Origin: Salimicrobium flavidum
GTDB lineage: Bacteria > Bacillota > Bacilli > Bacillales > Halobacillaceae
Length of the DNA stretch: 64,000 nucleotides
NCBI RefSeq assembly: GCF_900156645.1
Contig: NZ_FTOC01000007.1
Coordinates: 1 to 64,000, forward strand
Reading direction: 5' to 3'
A model generated the notes under the pieces. The model searched no databases and had not been told where the DNA came from. It saw nothing but the letters and a program-made list of their open reading frames with translations. The position numbers were made by a program, and so were the translations under genes. Positions 16,685-27,615 of the stretch are shown here, piece after piece; within the stretch, counting starts at the first letter, position 1; each line of letters opens with the position of its first letter.

Positions 16685-18369
16685 TCATATTTCCACAACA
16701 GCGACACGATTCCTACCGCGCTGCTTCGCTCCTTTATACATCTCTTCATCAGCCTTTTGCAATATCTCTTCTGGATGTACCCCGTGAAACGGATACATCG
16801 CTACTCCTATACTCGCTGTCAACTCCACTTCCAAAGGGCCATCTTCTTCACCTATATGATGATGTACGACAAACGGCTGTAGTGTAATAAGTTTTCTTAT
16901 GTTTTCCGCATTCTCTCTAGCTTCTTCTTCTGACAGATTCTCAAAAACTACGACGAATTCTTCCCCGCCATACCTTTCCACAAGAGAACCCGAGTCGAGA
17001 TTTTTCACCAGTCGATCCACCAGTTGAATAAGTATTTCATTCCCGCTTTCATGACCATACCTGTCATTGACTTATTTGAAATGATCAAGGTCCATCATAA
17101 TCACCGAGAATACAGCATTATTCCCATAGCTCGAGATAACCTTCTCAAGATAGCGATAGTTATTAACTCCCGTCAGCCCGCAACGTTCCTCACTATCCTT
17201 CAACTTTTCATACACCCGGGCATTTTCGATAGCTATGGCAAGATAATTACTCAGAATTTTCAACAGTTGGAATTGAGGCTTGCTGAAATTCCTCTTCCTT
17301 GAAGAAAAAAGGGTTATCACTCCGACCACTTTTCCGAAGCGGAACATGGGCACTGCCATGGCACTTTCCTTTTTCATTTGTTTGTACCGTTCCATCGAAA
17401 TATTCCAGAAACGACGATCCCGGTATATACAGCCCTTTTGATTATGCCACGTTTCCCTGCTTATACTAGCTATGTTCGTTACGTCTCTCCGTTCGTTTTT
17501 CGTCATCCCTTCCCCGTCCACTTTACGGATAAGCGTAAGAGTCTCTTTGTCCTCCACATCCAAAATATACAGTTCATCCGCTTCAAATAGAGGCTTCACC
17601 CTTTTCGTGAAAATATCCAGCACCTGGTCCACCATCGCAAAGGACGCTAGTTCCTGTCCTATTTCTCCGGATTTTCTCAAATATCCGTTCATCGTCCTGC
17701 TGTGATGAAGATATCCGAGCGTGGCCGATACAATCAGAAACGGCAAGCCGACAAAAAGAAGGGCCTGGGCTCCAATATCTACGTAAAGTAAAAAAAGAAG
17801 AAATCCGAGTGGTAGGATTGCCAGACTGGTAAAGTACTCCCACACATCTCCGAGTGTCACCCAAGGTTCATGCTTTTTATACAACCAGTTACTGATTCCT
17901 TTAACGAACGATTGATTCAAAGCTATCTGAACCAACGCGTATACCACAGCTGCTCCGATCGCCTGTGGAGATTGGAGAATTTCTCTTCCATGCACCCCGC
18001 CGAGCTGATAGTAGACGAAAGCGCTACCAAGGGAAATGATGAGAAACATCAGCATATTCAAAGGGACACGGTACCAGTCTTCTTTACGCAATTTTATTTT
18101 GTAAAGAAGAATCCACAGTCCGAGCTGCGTAATATCTATTTCATAAAAAAGTCCTTCACTGAGAAACACAGCGAACGCTATACCATAGGTAAAAAAATCG
18201 GTCTGTCGCTGATGACGATCGGAAACAGAGCTACGAGAGATGCCAACAGAGCAAACAGTAATATGTGTGGATGAAAAGCGGGAGAGGTGTTTATGTATAC
18301 GAGAAAAAGAGAAATTGGCCATACGAAAATCCAGACTAGCCAAATGACCACTTGTATGTTCCGGTTCAT
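16685..18369 (-). pseudogene. Broken membrane GAF-GGDEF protein (diguanylate cyclase-like)
   Basis: The reconstructed protein has about 560 residues: a hydrophobic N-terminus with roughly six to eight membrane segments, a GAF domain (SMERYKQMKKESAMAVPMF region), then a GGDEF domain with DLDHFK, NDRYGH and the catalytic RYGGEEF. Two lesions break it. A run of seven T (A on plus, 18191-18197) shifts the frame by one base between ISDRPIF and FTYGIAF. An in-frame TAA at 17072-17074 replaces the residue after DHFK, inside GGDEF. The start ATG at 18369 follows AGAGGTGGG. Alternatively, sequencing error or recoding could explain one lesion, less likely both. Confidence 0.88.
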
Positions 18370-18433
18370 TGTTTACCCACCTCTCCCCGCCCACATATTG
18401 TCAGATAATTAAAACTTATCACACTACTTCTAT

Positions 18434-19693
18434 TTAATCAAATAAATTCCTTATTTCGGAAATGAAGTAAAGAGAACCGGTACAAAGAATGATGTCTTCC
18501 TCCGCTGCTTCCTGTTTCACCTGTTCATAAGCATCCATCGAATTTTCATAATGAACGAGACCGGCATCGATCGACTGATAGTCGTTTTTAGTCAGGGCTT
18601 TCGGAAAATCGAAAGTAACCACCGTCACGGTAGTAGCGACCTTTTTTATCATATTCAGCATCTCTTTAACCGGTTTCCCCGCAATAGCTCCATAAATGAC
18701 ATGAATGGTCCTACCCCTGTACAGCGTCTCTATGGCCTTCACGAGAGCTAGGGTCCCTTCATAATTGTGGGCTCCGTCCAACAAGGTGTAGGGATGTTGT
18801 CTCACAACTTCCATTCTCCCGGGCCACCAGGTTTTCAACAATGCTTGGCCGTATAAGGAACGATTGATCATCCACCCGCTTTCTTTCAATATATCCATCG
18901 TCGTGATCGCCAGGGATGCGTTGTTCTTCTGGTGGTCTCCAAGCATCGAAATCTGATACTGCGCTTCGTGGTGAAACTTATATCGGAATGATTGCTCGTC
19001 TTCTGCTTGTGTGATGGAAAACTCCTCTCCTAACCGGAATAAAGGAGCGGATCTCTCTTTTGAAGTTTCCTCTACAATTTTTTTCGCTTCTGTCTGGTCG
19101 ACGCCGCTGATCACTGCAGCACGTTCTTTAATGATACCGGCCTTCTGCTCGGCTATTTCCGCATAGCTCTCACCCAGGATATCCTGATGATCCAGGCCGA
19201 TATTCGTTATGATCGAAACGAGCGAATGGATAATGTTGGTAGAGTCATATCGTCCACCGAGCCCCGTCTCCAAAATCATTATATCGACTGTTTTTTCACT
19301 GAAGTAAAGGAGACTCATCATCGTTATCACTTCGAATTCTGTCGGTTCTCCGATAGGTAGATTCGCGGCTTCCTCCACAAGCGGCTTCACTTTTTTGATG
19401 AGAGCGATCAAGTCCTCATCCGGCACAGGGACGCCATTAATGCTGATTCTTTCGTTGAAATGTGTGATATAGGGGGAGGTGAACGTACCTGTACTATATC
19501 CCTGCTCCATCAGTAGGAATTTCAGGAATGCCGTCGTGGAGCCTTTTCCATTCGTACCGGCTACATGAATGGCCGGTACCCTCCTCTCCGGATGGCCCAA
19601 CTTCTCCGCCATCCATTCCATCCGTTCGAGCCCGGGTTTGATTTTGAATTTGCTGCGACCGTGGATCCAAGCCAATGCCTCATTTTTATCCAT
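18434..19693 (-). CDS. folC: Folylpolyglutamate/dihydrofolate synthase
   Basis: FolC adds glutamates to folates and may also make dihydrofolate from dihydropteroate. The 419 residues show the Mur-ligase-like P-loop GTNGKGSTTAFLK (about 46-58), the TFTSPYI loop, ETGLGGRYDSTN and the C-terminal LDGAHN motif. Its position next to valS matches B. subtilis valS-folC-comC. It follows valS after a terminator and starts at ATG 19693, with AAAGGTG about 10 bases upstream. Confidence 0.95.
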   Translation of the reverse strand: MDKNEALAWIHGRSKFKIKPGLERMEWMAEKLGHPERRVPAIHVAGTNGKGSTTAFLKFLLMEQGYSTGTFTSPYITHFNERISINGVPVPDEDLIALIKKVKPLVEEAANLPIGEPTEFEVITMMSLLYFSEKTVDIMILETGLGGRYDSTNIIHSLVSIITNIGLDHQDILGESYAEIAEQKAGIIKERAAVISGVDQTEAKKIVEETSKERSAPLFRLGEEFSITQAEDEQSFRYKFHHEAQYQISMLGDHQKNNASLAITTMDILKESGWMINRSLYGQALLKTWWPGRMEVVRQHPYTLLDGAHNYEGTLALVKAIETLYRGRTIHVIYGAIAGKPVKEMLNMIKKVATTVTVVTFDFPKALTKNDYQSIDAGLVHYENSMDAYEQVKQEAAEEDIILCTGSLYFISEIRNLFD

Positions 19694-19723
19694 GTATGCG
19701 TGTCACCTTTCTCCTGATTTATA

Positions 19724-19754
19724 AAAAGGGCACCTGAAAAAACCGGTGCCCTTT
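19724..19754 (-). terminator. Terminator after valS
   Basis: Minus-strand AAAGGGCACC-GGTTTTTTCA-GGTGCCCTTTTT, a ten-pair stem plus T-run, directly behind the valS stop. Confidence 0.88.
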
Positions 19755-19757
19755 CTG

Positions 19758-22394
19758 CTATGCTTTTAACTCGTTGATCCGCGCTTCCACTTTTGCCCGT
19801 TTATCAAGATAATCCGCTTCTTTTTCTTTTTCTGCATCCACGATGTGAGCGGGTGCCTTATCGACGAATTTTTCGTTCGACAGTTTCCCTTGTACAAGCT
19901 TCACTTCCTTGTTCCATTTCTCCCATTCATTCTCGAGACGCCCAATCTCGTCCTCGATATTCATGAGACCTTCTAATGGAAGGTACAACGAAGCCCCCGT
20001 AACAACAGAAGACATCGCTTTATCCGGAACCTCGACGGAAGTGGCGATTGTCAGTTCACTCGGGTTACAGAACTTTTCCAAATAGTTGCGATTGTTCTCG
20101 AGTTCCTGAACCACTTCTTCACTTTCCGGCTGGATGAGGAGCTTGATCTGTTTCGACATCGGAGTATCAACTTCCGCACGGGTATTACGCACGGAGCGGA
20201 TGATCGAAACGAGTCTTTCCATTTCCATTACGGCCTGCTGATCATTCAGAGACGTCTCCGCCACCGGCCACTCACTGATAGTGATCGACTCGCCTTCATG
20301 AGGGAGATGCTGCCAGATTTCTTCTGTAATAAATGGCATGAACGGGTGAAGCATTCTCATCGTGCGGTCGAGTGTATAAGCAAGAACCGAACGTGTCGTA
20401 TGGATCCGCTCTTCATCTTCGCTGTAGAGAGGAAGCTTCGCCATTTCGATATACCAGTCACAGAAGTCATCCCAGATGAAATTGTAGAGGTGACGACCTG
20501 CTTCTCCGAAATCATAGTGATCGATATTTTTCGTCACTTTTTCGATCGTTTCGTTCAGCCTGGTCAAAATCCAGTCGTCGGCGACAGATCTGTTTTTCGT
20601 AATATCGATATCTTCATAGCGCAGATCTCCCATGTTCATAAGAGCAAAACGGGAAGCGTTCCAAATTTTGTTTGCGAAATTCCACGTAGACTCCACTTTC
20701 TCCCAGGTGAATCGCATATCCTGCCCCGGGGCGGAGCTCGTGGACAATAGGTAACGGAGAGAATCCGCTCCGTATTTATCGATGACATCCATCGGGTCCA
20801 CTCCATTACCGAGTGATTTACTCATCTTACGTCCTTCTCCGTCACGGACAAGACCATGGATGAGCACATCTTCAAACGGACGACGATCAGTGAACTCGAT
20901 CGATTGGAAAATCATCCGGCTCACCCAGAAGAAAATGATATCGTATCCCGTAACGAGAGCATTCGTCGGGAAGTAGCGTTTGAAATCTTCACTCTCTTCA
21001 TCTGGCCACCCCATCGTAGAGAAAGGCCATAGGGCAGAGGAGAACCACGTATCGAGGACGTCTTCGTCCTGTTCCCAGTTCTCGCTGTCTTCCGGTGCAT
21101 CTTTTCCGACATATAATTCACCGGTCTCTTTATGGTACCAGGCAGGAATCCGGTGTCCCCACCATAGCTGACGTGAAATACACCAGTCTCTGATGTTCTC
21201 CATCCAGTTGAGATAAGTCTTCTCGAAGCGGTCCGGGACGAAATTGACTTTATCATCGGTATGCTGCTGATCCACAGCTTCTTTCGCGAGCGGTACCATG
21301 TTGACGAACCACTGGGTGGACAGGTAAGGCTCGACGACGGCTCCGCTGCGTTCAGAGTGACCGACGGAATGCGTGTGTTCCTCGATGTCAAAAAGGACTC
21401 CCTCTTCCTGAAGATCTTTGACGAGCTGCTTTCTGCATGCAAAACGATCCATAGCTTCATATTTTCCGGCATTTTCATTCATGGTGCCATCTTCATTCAT
21501 CACGAGGACACGTTCAAGGTTGTGGCGATTTCCAATCTCGAAATCATTCGGGTCGTGTGCAGGCGTGATCTTCACAGCGCCGGAACCGAATTCCTGATCT
21601 ACGTAGTCATCCGCAACGATGGCCAATTCTCTTCCGATAATCGGTAGCGTCGCTTTTTTCCCGATAAGGTGCTTATAACGCTCATCTTCCGGATGAACAG
21701 CGATAGCTGTATCCCCGAGCATCGTCTCAGGTCTTGTCGTCGCCACAGCAATCGCTCCCTCTTCATCTTTCAAGGGATAGTTCATGTGGTAAAATGCCCC
21801 CTGGACATCTTTATACTCTACCTCAATGTCGGAGAGAGCGGTCTGGGTAGCAGGATCCCAGTTGATGATATATTGTCCTCTGTAAATCAGATCCTTTTCA
21901 TAAAGACGTACAAACACTTCTTTCACAGCCTCAGAAAGCCCGCTGTCCAGCGTGAACCGCTCACGTGAATAATCGAGACCCAGGCCAAGTTTTTCCCACT
22001 GGGAGCGGATGAAATCGGCGTATTCCTCTTTCCAGTCCCATGATTTCTCAAGGAACTGCTCACGACCGAGCTCATACCGTGACATCCCCTGTTCTTTGAG
22101 CCTGGCTTCCACTTTCGCCTGCGTTGCGATACCGGCGTGGTCCATGCCCGGCAGCCAGAGTACGTCATACCCCTGCATCCTCTTCACGCGGGTGATGATA
22201 TCCTGAAGCGTCGTATCCCAGGCGTGACCCAAGTGCAATTTACCCGTTACGTTCGGGGGTGGAATGACGACCGTATACGGCTCTTTCTCGCCTCCACCTT
22301 CCGCTTCAAAATACTTTCCGTCAAGCCAGAACTGATAACGATCCTTCTCCACCTCAGTGGGATCATATTTCGTAGACATTTCTATATCCTTCAT
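19758..22394 (-). CDS. valS: Valyl-tRNA synthetase
   Basis: This class I synthetase charges tRNA-Val. The 878 residues contain the HIGH-type motif in [15 protein letters not shown] (about 48-62), the CP1 editing domain, the KMSKS loop ([11 protein letters not shown], about 525) and the C-terminal coiled-coil arm ([15 protein letters not shown]). The ATG follows GAGGAGG by 7 bases. It is controlled by a T-box leader with its own promoter. B. subtilis carries ysxE and spoVID between hemL and valS; here the space holds only the leader. Confidence 0.97.
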   Translation of the reverse strand: MKDIEMSTKYDPTEVEKDRYQFWLDGKYFEAEGGGEKEPYTVVIPPPNVTGKLHLGHAWDTTLQDIITRVKRMQGYDVLWLPGMDHAGIATQAKVEARLKEQGMSRYELGREQFLEKSWDWKEEYADFIRSQWEKLGLGLDYSRERFTLDSGLSEAVKEVFVRLYEKDLIYRGQYIINWDPATQTALSDIEVEYKDVQGAFYHMNYPLKDEEGAIAVATTRPETMLGDTAIAVHPEDERYKHLIGKKATLPIIGRELAIVADDYVDQEFGSGAVKITPAHDPNDFEIGNRHNLERVLVMNEDGTMNENAGKYEAMDRFACRKQLVKDLQEEGVLFDIEEHTHSVGHSERSGAVVEPYLSTQWFVNMVPLAKEAVDQQHTDDKVNFVPDRFEKTYLNWMENIRDWCISRQLWWGHRIPAWYHKETGELYVGKDAPEDSENWEQDEDVLDTWFSSALWPFSTMGWPDEESEDFKRYFPTNALVTGYDIIFFWVSRMIFQSIEFTDRRPFEDVLIHGLVRDGEGRKMSKSLGNGVDPMDVIDKYGADSLRYLLSTSSAPGQDMRFTWEKVESTWNFANKIWNASRFALMNMGDLRYEDIDITKNRSVADDWILTRLNETIEKVTKNIDHYDFGEAGRHLYNFIWDDFCDWYIEMAKLPLYSEDEERIHTTRSVLAYTLDRTMRMLHPFMPFITEEIWQHLPHEGESITISEWPVAETSLNDQQAVMEMERLVSIIRSVRNTRAEVDTPMSKQIKLLIQPESEEVVQELENNRNYLEKFCNPSELTIATSVEVPDKAMSSVVTGASLYLPLEGLMNIEDEIGRLENEWEKWNKEVKLVQGKLSNEKFVDKAPAHIVDAEKEKEADYLDKRAKVEARINELKA

Positions 22395-22419
22395 CGCTCA
22401 TCCTCCTCTTTTTCCATAC

Positions 22420-22665
22420 AAAAAACCCTTCCATCCGGCTAAGGACGAAAGGGTTCATTTCCGTGGTACCACCTTAATTTACAGAAAATTTCTGTACACT
22501 TCGTTTGGATATAACGGTCCATCGCCGGCTTTTCCTACTACATCGCGTTCAGAAAAGCTGCTAGTAGAGCTACCTTCTGTCTACAGAGGCTTAGAAAACT
22601 TCCAGCACGTGTTTTCCTCTCTTGAAACGTATAGACATACTCTTCTCCATCGTGGCATTTTTTAT
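22420..22665 (-). promoter_or_regulatory. T-box leader of valS, specifier GUA (Val)
   Basis: The conserved T-box AAGGTGGTACCACGG lies at 22461-22475. The terminator AACCCTTTCGTCC ... GGATGGAAGGGTTTTTT lies at 22420-22455. In stem I, AGTA faces GAAGGTAGC across the helix TGTCTA/TAGACA. This places the specifier codon GTA at 22571-22573, a valine codon. Uncharged tRNA-Val pairing with the specifier and T-box loop should favour antitermination and valS expression. Confidence 0.95.
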
Positions 22666-22683
22666 ATTCCTGTCACACTACAT

Positions 22684-22713
22684 ATTGTATAGAACCATAA
22701 CCTGTTTCGTCAA
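22684..22713 (-). promoter_or_regulatory. valS promoter
   Basis: TTGACG, 18-base spacer, TACAAT on the minus strand, just upstream of the T-box. A TATACA reading with a 16-base spacer is equally possible. Confidence 0.8.
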
Positions 22714-22733
22714 CGGAAAGTTGAACGGATGTA

Positions 22734-22768
22734 AAAAGTCCGGTAAGTCTTTGAAGTACTGCCGGACT
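22734..22768 (-). terminator. Terminator of the hem operon
   Basis: Minus-strand AGTCCGGCAGTA ... TACCGGACTTTTT behind hemL. It separates the heme operon from the valS promoter. Confidence 0.8.
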
Positions 22769-22777
22769 CTGTCCCGA

Positions 22778-24064
22778 TCACTTCAATGTTTTGAATACAT
22801 TTTTCACCGCTGCTATCGTTTTTTCGATGTCCTCATCCGTGTGAGCTACAGACAGGAACAGTCCTTCGAACTGGGAAGGAGGCAGGAATATTCCTTCTTC
22901 GATCATTCCACGGTAGTAGCTTGCGAACCGATCGGTGTCTGAATTCCCTGCTGTTTCAAAATCGGTGACAGCACTATCATTGAAGAAAACGCCGACCATA
23001 GAACCTGCGCGGTTGATAGCAAGAGGGATATCATTCTCCTCTGCCGCTTCACGGAATCCTTCCACGAGACGATCCACTTTCTTCTCGATAGCATCATAGG
23101 ATTCCTTCGTCATCTGACGCAGCGTTTCATAACCCGCAGTCATGGCCAGAGGGTTACCGGAAAGCGTACCTGCCTGATAAACGTCTCCCGTCGGAGCGAC
23201 CGTTTCCATGATCTCGCGTTTCCCGCCGTAGGCTCCTACCGGAAGACCACCACCGATCACTTTACCGAGACACGTCATGTCCGGTGTCACCCCGAAGTGT
23301 CCCTGCGCACTATTATACCCGACGCGGAACCCTGTCATAACTTCATCGAAAATGAGGACAGAGCCATAGTCGTTCGTCACATCCCGGAGTCCCTGGAGGA
23401 ATTCATTGCTCGGAGGAACGACTCCCATATTCCCGGACACAGGCTCGACGATGACCGCCGCCAGATCATCTCCATACTGTTCAAACGCATGACGGACGCT
23501 GTCCAAATCATTGTAAGGTACGGTAATGGTATTTTCAGCTACAGAAGCCGGAACACCTGGAGAATCCGGAAGACCCAGTGTCGCTACGCCGGACCCCGCT
23601 TTAATCAATAACGAGTCCCCGTGTCCGTGGTAATTTCCTGTGAACTTGAGGATTTTATTTTTTCCGGTATATCCTCTCGCAGCTCTCAATGCGCTCATCG
23701 TAGCTTCTGTACCGGAGTTGACCATACGCACCATTTCAATAGAAGGTACCCGCTCAATCACCAGCTCTGCAAGCTTGTTTTCCATAATCGTCGGAGTACC
23801 GAAGCTTGTGCCTCTCGCCGCAGTTTCCTGCAGGGAGTCGACGACCTGTTTATTGGCGTGGCCAAGAATCAGCGGTCCCCAGCTCAGTACATAATCGATA
23901 TATTCGTTTCCGTCGATGTCCGTGATTTTGGAACCTTCCCCTTTTTCCATAAAAATCGGGTCCATATTCACTGAGTTGAAAGCTCTGACCGGAGAGTTCA
24001 CACCCCCTGGCATCACCTGTTCAGCCGTTTTGAATTCCTCAATCGATTTATCGAATCTTTTCAT
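22778..24064 (-). CDS. hemL: Glutamate-1-semialdehyde 2,1-aminomutase
   Basis: HemL is a PLP enzyme that converts glutamate-1-semialdehyde to 5-aminolevulinate, the second step of the C5 heme route. The 428 residues include [30 protein letters not shown] and the PLP lysine in [17 protein letters not shown], followed by [13 protein letters not shown]. It is the last gene of hemAXCDBL, 19 bases after hemB, and a terminator follows. Confidence 0.97.
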   Translation of the reverse strand: MKRFDKSIEEFKTAEQVMPGGVNSPVRAFNSVNMDPIFMEKGEGSKITDIDGNEYIDYVLSWGPLILGHANKQVVDSLQETAARGTSFGTPTIMENKLAELVIERVPSIEMVRMVNSGTEATMSALRAARGYTGKNKILKFTGNYHGHGDSLLIKAGSGVATLGLPDSPGVPASVAENTITVPYNDLDSVRHAFEQYGDDLAAVIVEPVSGNMGVVPPSNEFLQGLRDVTNDYGSVLIFDEVMTGFRVGYNSAQGHFGVTPDMTCLGKVIGGGLPVGAYGGKREIMETVAPTGDVYQAGTLSGNPLAMTAGYETLRQMTKESYDAIEKKVDRLVEGFREAAEENDIPLAINRAGSMVGVFFNDSAVTDFETAGNSDTDRFASYYRGMIEEGIFLPPSQFEGLFLSVAHTDEDIEKTIAAVKNVFKTLK

Positions 24065-24083
24065 TGTGCCACCACCTTGTCAT

Positions 24084-25064
24084 TTATTCTTTCAGCCATT
24101 TTGCCATATCTTTTGCATGATAAGTAACGATCATATCCGCTCCCGCACGTTTCATGGAAAGGAGCTTTTCTGAAACGATCGCTTTCTCATCAACCCATCC
24201 TTGCTCTGCTGCAGCTTTGATCATCGAATATTCCCCACTTACATTATAAGCGACAATCGGCACGTTGGACACTTCGCGTGTCTCCCGCATAATGTCCAGA
24301 TAACTGAGAGCCGGTTTTACAATCAGAAAATCCGCTCCTTCAGCCAGATCGGATTCGACTTCACGTTTCGCCTCCATACGGTTCGCAGGATCCATCTGAT
24401 AGGTTTTGCGATCTCCGAACTGAGGTGTGCTATGAGCTGCATCACGGAAAGGACCGTAGAACGCAGAAGCATATTTGACGGCGTAGGACATGATAGGTAC
24501 ATGAGGGTAGCCGGATTCATCAAGTTCCTCCCTGATATGGGAAACGAATCCATCCATCATGTTCGACGGCGCAATGATATCGGCCCCGGCTCCCGCCTGC
24601 GTCACAGCTGTCTTTGCAAGTAGCTCCAACGATGCGTCATTTTCGATGACTCCTTCTCTGACAACCCCGCAGTGACCATGGTCGGTATATTGACAGAGGC
24701 AAGTGTCAGCGATCACTGTCAGCTGAGGGGCATAATCCTTGATGAAACGGATAGATTTTTGCACTATTCCTTGCTCATTATAGGCTTCTTTTCCGTAAGG
24801 ATCTTTCTCTTTTGGAACACCGAACACGATGACAGAAGTCAGTCCGAGGCCGACGATTTCATCGAGTTCTTCTTTCAAATTGTCGAAAGCAACCTGATAA
24901 ACCCCCGGCATGGAGGCCACATCATTATTCGTTTTCGCTCCTTCTACAACAAAGAGAGGAAAAATGAAATCTTCGGGGTGAAGGTGTGTCTCCCTGACCA
25001 TCGACCTGATGGAAGGAGTTTGTCTCAGTCTTCTATGTCTTTTGAATTCATTCGTCATTTCCAT
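24084..25064 (-). CDS. hemB: Delta-aminolevulinic acid dehydratase (porphobilinogen synthase)
   Basis: HemB condenses two 5-aminolevulinates to porphobilinogen. The 326 residues show the zinc-type cysteine cluster DTCLCQYTDHGHCG, the Schiff-base lysines in SYAVKYASAFYGPFRDA and LIVKPALSYLD, and YNVSGEYSM. The start ATG follows the hemD stop directly (TGA-ATG), so translation is coupled. An ATG two codons later is an alternative. Confidence 0.97.
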   Translation of the reverse strand: MEMTNEFKRHRRLRQTPSIRSMVRETHLHPEDFIFPLFVVEGAKTNNDVASMPGVYQVAFDNLKEELDEIVGLGLTSVIVFGVPKEKDPYGKEAYNEQGIVQKSIRFIKDYAPQLTVIADTCLCQYTDHGHCGVVREGVIENDASLELLAKTAVTQAGAGADIIAPSNMMDGFVSHIREELDESGYPHVPIMSYAVKYASAFYGPFRDAAHSTPQFGDRKTYQMDPANRMEAKREVESDLAEGADFLIVKPALSYLDIMRETREVSNVPIVAYNVSGEYSMIKAAAEQGWVDEKAIVSEKLLSMKRAGADMIVTYHAKDMAKWLKE

Positions 25065-25832
25065 TCATCCTTTCTCCGTAAAATACTCCTCCATAGTTTC
25101 AACAAGCGCTTCTGCTGTGTATGTGCCAGGAGTACTTATGTTCGAAAAACCGAGTTGCACAGCTTTCTGCTCTGTCGTCGGTCCTATACAAAAACAGGGA
25201 AGGTGTAGGCCCTCGTTGATATAAGGTCCTGCAAGCTTATAAAAAGCATCTACTGCGGAAGGACTGAAAAAAGTCAGTGCCTCCCACTCCCTGTGCTTCA
25301 ATCCATACTGCACATCATATTCGTTTTCTTCCACTATTAACGTATCATAGGCTGTCAGGGAATCAAAAGAAATATGCTGATGGTTCAATCCTTCCCGAAT
25401 CGTTTCCCTGGAAAGGTTCCCCCTGACATAAAGGATTCTTTCCCGAGCTTTTAATTGCGGAATCCATTCTTTCACCAGGGTTTCCGCAGAATAGACAGAG
25501 GGAAGAAAAGCAGCTGACATCCCCCTCTCCTCCAGAGCCAGCTCTGTCTTTGGACCAACGACTGCATACTTGAGATGGTACGGAGCACGGACCCCGGCAT
25601 CCCATAACAACTCCTCGAAAAAACGGACACCGTTCGAACTGGTCAGAAGTACCCAATCATACGTATCGAGCTTGTTCAGAAGACGAAAGTTTTCCCGGGT
25701 TTTTCTTTTAACGAAAGTAAGCAGAGGGAGGAGTGTAACCCCGGCCCCTCTGCTTATCAGACGTTTCTTTAAAGGATCAGCCTGAGAGCTTGCGCGGGTA
25801 ATCAGGACTTCTTTCCCGGAGAGTACCGACAT
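25065..25832 (-). CDS. hemD: Uroporphyrinogen-III synthase
   Basis: HemD closes and inverts ring D of hydroxymethylbilane. The 255-residue protein is divergent, as usual for this family. It is recognised by LITRASSQADPLKKRL at the start, DWVLLTSSNGVRFF, LTFFSPSAVDAF and the FCIGPTTEQKA segment near the end, and by its place between hemC and hemB. Its start overlaps the hemC stop by one base. Confidence 0.93.
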   Translation of the reverse strand: MSVLSGKEVLITRASSQADPLKKRLISRGAGVTLLPLLTFVKRKTRENFRLLNKLDTYDWVLLTSSNGVRFFEELLWDAGVRAPYHLKYAVVGPKTELALEERGMSAAFLPSVYSAETLVKEWIPQLKARERILYVRGNLSRETIREGLNHQHISFDSLTAYDTLIVEENEYDVQYGLKHREWEALTFFSPSAVDAFYKLAGPYINEGLHLPCFCIGPTTEQKAVQLGFSNISTPGTYTAEALVETMEEYFTEKG

Positions 25833-26761
25833 TACTGGTCAAACTCCTCTTTGGCATCTTCAATGATTTTTTCAGCGCCCTGTGCTCTCAGACGGTCGGC
25901 CGCTTCTTTCCCCACAGCCACTGGGTCATTCCCTGTCACCGTTTCATGGAGAATAGTCTCCCCGTCCGGAGTACCTACTAGAGCGGAAAGAGTGAATTCT
26001 TCACCTTCGCGGTAAGCATAGCCTCCGATTGGAACCTGACAGCCTCCGTTCAGATCATGGAGAAATTTACGCTCAGCTGTGACGGTAGCTTCTGTGTACT
26101 CGTGATTCAATTTGGCTACCAGCTCACGAAGTTCGCTGTCTCCGTCCCGGCATTGAATGGCGAGTGCCCCTTGTCCGACAGCCGGCACACAGACGTCCGG
26201 TTCCAGAAATTCCGTGACTACGTCTTCAGTCCAGCCCATTCTCTTCAGTCCGGCGGCTGCTAGTACGATAGCATCGAACTCATCTTCTCTCAATTTGCGA
26301 AGACGTGTATCGATATTCCCCCGGATCCATTTCACTTCGACATCCGGACGTACTGCTTTGATCTGAGCCGAACGCCTGAGACTGCTCGTTCCTATCACTG
26401 CGCCTTCAGGCAGATCCTTCAAAGTCACATTGTTATTCGAAACGAACGCGTCCCGGTGGTCTTCACGCAGCGGGACAGACGCTAAAGACAGACCTTCTGT
26501 CACCACTGCCGGCATGTCTTTCATACTGTGGACAGCCATATCTATTTCTTCATCAAACATTGCATTTTCAATCTCTTTGATGAATAGTCCTTTGCCCCCC
26601 ACTTTGGAAAGCGTGACGTTCAGGATTTCATCTCCGCGGGTGGAAATGCGCTTGATTTCAAATTCATAAGAAGAATCAATCTGCTTCAGCTGATCAATCA
26701 CCCATTCCGTCTGTTTAATAGCTAATTGACTTTTCCTTGATCCGATTACGATTTTACGCAC
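25832..26761 (-). CDS. hemC: Porphobilinogen deaminase (hydroxymethylbilane synthase)
   Basis: HemC links four porphobilinogens into hydroxymethylbilane. The 309 residues include [37 protein letters not shown] and the cofactor-attachment cysteine in [12 protein letters not shown] (about residue 241). It uses a GTG start with AGGAGG 7 bases upstream. It lies between hemX and hemD. Confidence 0.97.
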   Translation of the reverse strand: MRKIVIGSRKSQLAIKQTEWVIDQLKQIDSSYEFEIKRISTRGDEILNVTLSKVGGKGLFIKEIENAMFDEEIDMAVHSMKDMPAVVTEGLSLASVPLREDHRDAFVSNNNVTLKDLPEGAVIGTSSLRRSAQIKAVRPDVEVKWIRGNIDTRLRKLREDEFDAIVLAAAGLKRMGWTEDVVTEFLEPDVCVPAVGQGALAIQCRDGDSELRELVAKLNHEYTEATVTAERKFLHDLNGGCQVPIGGYAYREGEEFTLSALVGTPDGETILHETVTGNDPVAVGKEAADRLRAQGAEKIIEDAKEEFDQ

Positions 26762-26779
26762 AATAGTTCCTCCTAGTAG

Positions 26780-27601
26780 TTAAAAATGAAAGTTCGAAAG
26801 TGAACTGAATAGAAAAAAATTGATGAGAAGAAGCAGAAACGCTCCTACGTTATATATAGAAATGAGTCTTCCCTGGAAACCCTGTACGACCTTCAGGAAC
26901 AGCCAGACCATGTAGACCACAAACACGATGATCGACCCTACCGTCTTGAAATCCAGCCAGTAAAATGTATCCTCAGACACATATCCCCATACGACTCCGA
27001 GAACAATAGCAATAAGCAGAAGGGGAACGGCAAGTATAATGAATAGGTAGGAAAGTCGTTCGAGTCTCGGTAGATCACCGAGTCGCACAAGACGATTTCG
27101 CCATTTTTTACTTTTAAGCCACCGATACTGCAGGAGATACAGCACGGAAAATATGAAAGAAAGAGTGAAAAAGCCGTAAGAAATGATGGCAAGGGTGATG
27201 TGTACCACCAGCATTTCATTGACGAGCTCTACTCCTCCTCTCCCCATCGTACTTTGAGCACGGGTCATCAAATGGATGATCATCACGGAAAACCCAATGA
27301 CGTTCGTGAAAAAGATGATGAAATCCACACGGAAGAGCTTATTCAGCACGAGTGAAAACGTAACAAGAATCCAGGCATAAAAATAAAGACCGTCGTAAAC
27401 GGTCATAACAGGAAAGTCGTCCCTGATAAAAATCTGAGATAATAAGAAGATCGTCTGCAAAATCCATACAACCCCAAGTAGCCAGAAAGCGATTCTGTTC
27501 GCTTTCCGGTCTCCCTGGATAAAATCTATAAAATAGCCGGTCAGACTGAGACCATAAAATAAAATGATAATTTCATAAATCCACTTAAGGTCCAGTGTCA
27601 T
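26780..27601 (-). CDS. hemX: HemX membrane protein (cytochrome c assembly CcsA-like)
   Basis: This integral membrane protein has 273 residues and about eight hydrophobic segments. It resembles B. subtilis HemX, which lowers the amount of HemA protein, and belongs to the wider CcsA/CcmC-like fold. Conserved features include VHITLAIISYGFFTLSFIFS in the middle and the WLDFKTVGSIIVFVVYMVWL stretch. It follows hemA by 14 bases, the usual place. Confidence 0.9.
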   Translation of the reverse strand: MTLDLKWIYEIIILFYGLSLTGYFIDFIQGDRKANRIAFWLLGVVWILQTIFLLSQIFIRDDFPVMTVYDGLYFYAWILVTFSLVLNKLFRVDFIIFFTNVIGFSVMIIHLMTRAQSTMGRGGVELVNEMLVVHITLAIISYGFFTLSFIFSVLYLLQYRWLKSKKWRNRLVRLGDLPRLERLSYLFIILAVPLLLIAIVLGVVWGYVSEDTFYWLDFKTVGSIIVFVVYMVWLFLKVVQGFQGRLISIYNVGAFLLLLINFFLFSSLSNFHF

Positions 27602-27615
27602 AGGTTGTCCACCTT

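Noticed and set aside
18178-18394. Alternative N-terminus (MGGERWVNNEP...) for the GGDEF gene
   Set aside because: This frame gives a charged, non-membrane sequence. The other frame starting at 18369 has a good ribosome site and membrane helices, so the longer frame is an artefact of the frameshift.
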